Below, piece by piece: positions 61,777 through 64,000 of a stretch of DNA of 64,000 bases (position 1 is its first letter; every line of letters begins with the position of its first letter). Source of the stretch: Maribacter flavus (GTDB lineage Bacteria > Bacteroidota > Bacteroidia > Flavobacteriales > Flavobacteriaceae). A program made the translations under genes and the position numbers. The notes under the pieces are model-generated. The model was not told the origin of the DNA, ran no database searches, and was given only the letters and a program-made list of their open reading frames with translations. The stretch spans positions 2,285,857 through 2,349,856 of the forward strand of contig NZ_VUOE01000001.1 in assembly GCF_008386635.1 (NCBI RefSeq), in the 5' to 3' direction.

Positions 61777-62697
61777 TTACGGATGATTGATTTCGTATTT
61801 GTTTAAAAATACATCCATCGCTGTTTCCAAGTCATCTTTGTTCTCCATAAAAGGAATATGTCCCGATGAACTTTTCCACAATACCATATTTGGGAATAAA
61901 ACTCCTTTATAATGTTCAGGCCCAATGGTCCAATCATTCTCACCATAAAAAAACAACACAGGTATGTTAATAGCTGGAGTGAACATTTTAAAATTAATCA
62001 AATAATCGTTGTGAACCATCCCAACAGCGCTGAAATCGTGGTTCCAATTGGGAATTTCCTGATAGGTTGCATTCATTTTCGTTTCGTTCTCTTGGTGGGC
62101 ATAGGCCAATTTCCACATCACACCCTTTTCATTCAATAATGGAAATAAACGGTTCAGTTTGTCTTGAACTGTTACGGTGGTATCCTGATAAAAATGTGAA
62201 TCTGAGATGCCGAGAAACTCCACAGCTTTGGGAATCCAGCTTTCAGTGATACTTTCTTTTAAGTTTAGGGAACAGTTGAACATCATTAATCCTCTAATGG
62301 AGTTTTGATGTTCCATCGCATAGGCCGTAGTCATGGTACCCGAAAAGGAATGCCCCATAATAATCCAGTCCTTGAATCCTAGGAATTTTCGAACTTCCTC
62401 AAAATCTAAAATCATTCTGTCGATACCGTAATTACCATCCGTAGGACTGGTAGAACGCCCAACGCCCCTTAGATCCAAATAGACCATGGTAAATCGTTCT
62501 TCCAAGATATTGCCTGCAAACCTTTCCATCCAGTAACTTCCTGAACCTGGGCCGCCATGTACGTAGAGGCACGGAGTACCTTTGCCCTTCACATTTACGT
62601 AAAGTTCAACTTGGTCCGAAGTGGTTACTTTGTATTCATTGGCGTTGCACAAAGTGATTGCCATAACTGCTGATACTAGAAATAATAATTTTTTCAT
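61777..62697 (-). CDS. Exported alpha/beta hydrolase, proline-iminopeptidase-like
   Basis: A 306-residue alpha/beta hydrolase with a cleavable signal peptide (KLLFLVSAVMAITLCNA). Oxyanion motif HGGPG (47-51), nucleophile Ser117 in GHSFSG, acid Asp in YGENDWTIG and His in SSGHIPF make a full triad. HGGPG and DLRGVGRS are typical of proline iminopeptidases and related hydrolases, but the signal peptide and missing family specifics leave the substrate open. It stands alone, on the minus strand. Confidence 0.85.
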   Translation of the reverse strand: MKKLLFLVSAVMAITLCNANEYKVTTSDQVELYVNVKGKGTPCLYVHGGPGSGSYWMERFAGNILEERFTMVYLDLRGVGRSTSPTDGNYGIDRMILDFEEVRKFLGFKDWIIMGHSFSGTMTTAYAMEHQNSIRGLMMFNCSLNLKESITESWIPKAVEFLGISDSHFYQDTTVTVQDKLNRLFPLLNEKGVMWKLAYAHQENETKMNATYQEIPNWNHDFSAVGMVHNDYLINFKMFTPAINIPVLFFYGENDWTIGPEHYKGVLFPNMVLWKSSSGHIPFMENKDDLETAMDVFLNKYEINHP

Positions 62698-62968
62698 GGT
62701 GTGGGGTTTTTAAGCGATTTCACGCTGTTTTGTTTTCAGGATTTGACGATGTACTTGATCAAATTGTTACAGATGAATGGTTAAAAATGTTATGGGAACA
62801 CTGGGGGGCTTGCTTCAAAATTCTTGTAACAAGCGTCATTTTGACAAGATGCTCTAGAGCGAGTGTACAGGATTGTTGGAGGTCCTCGTTCGTGATATAG
62901 GGTTGTCGCTGTTTGTTGGAAACCGTAAAATAAAATTGGTACCCTTGCCCATTTCGGTTTAATCAATT
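62698..62968. other. Gene-free stretch left of the IS3 element
   Basis: I see no gene or clear structure here. The part next to 62697 should contain the hydrolase promoter. Confidence 0.5.
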
Positions 62969-63008
62969 TGTCTAGTCCTGAAATATGGCTACAGGTTAAT
63001 AATTAAGT

Positions 63009-63863
63009 TTAAGCTGTTTTTAAATATACCATGTTCGGGGTATTATATTCTAAAGATAAATGTAATCTTACCTCATTGTATAACTTGATTGCATTTTTGG
63101 CCGCACGCTTGGCGTGGGCCAGACCATCAAAGGTCTGGTCAAGGTAGAACTCGTCCTTTAGGATGCCGTTCACACGTTCTGCCAGGGCGTTCTCATAGCA
63201 ATGGTTATCTTCTGTCATACTGATCGCGATGTTGTTTCTTTTGAGTATTTGGGTGTATTGGTCGCTACAATACTGTATGCCCCTATCGGAATGGTGGATG
63301 AGCCCTTTAGTGCTTCCGGCTTGGTACAACGCTTTGTTCAGGGCCCTAACACATCCTTTTAGCTCCAGGCTATCGCTAAGGTCGTAACCAATGATCTTGC
63401 GTGAATAGATATCGGTCAACAATGCCAGATAACAGAATCCTTTTACCGTCCTGATATATGTAACGTCACTTGCCCAGACTTGATCGGGCCTTGTGATTTC
63501 AATCTCCTTGATGATGTTCCTATACTTCCTGAACCTATGAAAGGAATTGGTGGTCCTTGAGCTGTATTTCTTTCTAAGAGTGAGCATATCGTGTTTTCTA
63601 AGAATGTTGAACAGGGTATCCCTTCCTATTTTAAGGTTGGCGTTGGCAAAGTCCCCTTTTAGGGATTTTTCGAGTTTGCGAACGCCTTCCCTAGGTAGGG
63701 ACCTGCGTCTTTGCTTGACAATGGACACTACCTTTTTCTCGACCTCTGAACGTACGTTTTCCCTACGTTTGAATTTATAGTAAGCATCACGTTTGAGTCC
63801 GAAACAAGTGGTTATGGCCGATAAAGAGACAGATCCCCTTGATTTTTCCTTTGCCTTTATCAA
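63009..63863 (-). CDS. IS3-family transposase OrfB
   Basis: A 284-residue part of the IS3 transposase. The N-terminal helix-turn-helix_21-type region ('ITTCFGLKRDAYYKFKR') precedes the rve catalytic core with DDE residues: Asp in VWASDVTYIR, Asp in HHSDRGIQY, Glu in NALAERVNG. Translation as a fusion with OrfA is expected, and the TTG at 63863 is only the first start-like codon of the frame, which is open to about 63884. It seems intact. Confidence 0.93.
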   Translation of the reverse strand: MIKAKEKSRGSVSLSAITTCFGLKRDAYYKFKRRENVRSEVEKKVVSIVKQRRRSLPREGVRKLEKSLKGDFANANLKIGRDTLFNILRKHDMLTLRKKYSSRTTNSFHRFRKYRNIIKEIEITRPDQVWASDVTYIRTVKGFCYLALLTDIYSRKIIGYDLSDSLELKGCVRALNKALYQAGSTKGLIHHSDRGIQYCSDQYTQILKRNNIAISMTEDNHCYENALAERVNGILKDEFYLDQTFDGLAHAKRAAKNAIKLYNEVRLHLSLEYNTPNMVYLKTA

Positions 63864-64000
63864 GGCTTGATACTTAGTTTTTTTTTAAGTTCAAGGACCG
63901 ATTTGTACCCGAGCTGTTCCGCAGCTACTTCAAGGTAGGATTCATCGATCAGGGCATCCATATCCTTTTTCAAAAGGAGCTTCTTAAGTTGTTCGATCTC
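63860..64000 (-). CDS. IS3-family OrfA, 3' end, with -1 frameshift site
   Basis: The C-terminal part of OrfA (EIEQLKKLLLKKDMDALIDE), a leucine-zipper-like helix. It stops at 63860-63862. A run of nine A on the minus strand (63878-63886) lies just before, where a -1 slip joins the OrfB frame, the standard IS3-family mechanism. Its start is outside the window. Confidence 0.85.
   Translation of the reverse strand, partial: EIEQLKKLLLKKDMDALIDESYLEVAAEQLGYKSVLELKKKLSIKP

Larger units (their letters stand above)
62969..64000 (-). mobile_element. IS3-family insertion sequence, cut by window end
   Basis: Transposase reading frames orfA and orfB on the minus strand joined by a -1 frameshift. The left end is placed at TGTCTAGTCCTG (62969), which starts with TG as expected for an IS3-type inverted repeat, but its partner lies outside the window, so the boundary is tentative. 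Confidence 0.75.

Overview
The window reads as a marine member of the Flavobacteriia (Bacteroidota). The evidence is two SusC/SusD pairs, an ECF-sigma/FecR switch feeding a SusC with an STN domain, many S1 sulfatases, AT-rich DNA, no Shine-Dalgarno sites, and TAnnTTTG-like promoter boxes. This assignment is inference from gene content; no rRNA or other marker gene is present.

Left backbone (1-11.8 kb). The genes are a sigma-70-like protein cut by the window edge, a VIT-family metal transporter, a dead ankyrin-repeat gene, a sensory block (short AraC-type protein, CheY-like regulator, PAS histidine kinase, full AraC regulator, stand-alone BLUF photoreceptor, second CheY-like regulator), a large exported VPS10/BNR propeller protein, and an SRAP DNA-repair protein. 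The DNA is visibly richer in GC around 7.8-11 kb than in the islands to the right.

Three tandem islands at a tRNA-Met(CAU) 3' end. An identical 42-nt tRNA 3' fragment, reading on the minus strand from anticodon loop to discriminator base, occurs at 11885, 28751 and 59423. Each has a terminator just downstream. None has a 5' half, so the intact tRNA should lie right of the window.

Island A (11.9-28.75 kb) has a dead tyrosine integrase, a formylglycine-generating enzyme, four sulfatases, and an ECF-sigma/FecR/SusC/SusD set.

Island B (28.79-59.4 kb) has no integrase of its own, but distinct 21-bp repeats sit just inside both ends. It carries a LacI-controlled polysaccharide utilisation locus: ribulokinase, L-fucose isomerase, LacI, SusC/SusD, four sulfatases, an FG-GAP lipoprotein, a BNR 'sialidase-like' lipoprotein, a DHDPS/NAL-family aldolase and a sodium:solute symporter. 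A type I restriction-modification operon with an AbiE-like toxin-antitoxin pair embedded in it follows.

Island C (from 59.46 kb) has a nearly intact sibling of island A's integrase, a UPF0158 protein, an alpha/beta hydrolase and the end of an IS3-family insertion sequence.

How it works together. The islands appear to add capacity for sulfated, probably fucose- or D-arabinose-containing algal glycans. SusC/D import oligosaccharides, eight Cys-type sulfatases (matured by an FGE) remove sulfate, the symporter brings in the product, and FucI plus the AraB-type kinase start its catabolism. Five palindromic sites matching GCTTAATCGATTAAGC in front of the kinase, lacI and susC tie island B into one LacI regulon. 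No ordinary glycoside hydrolase or polysaccharide lyase is recognisable, so either the backbone is cut by enzymes encoded elsewhere or one of the odd propeller proteins is an unrecognised enzyme. The restriction and toxin-antitoxin genes probably defend and stabilise the island.
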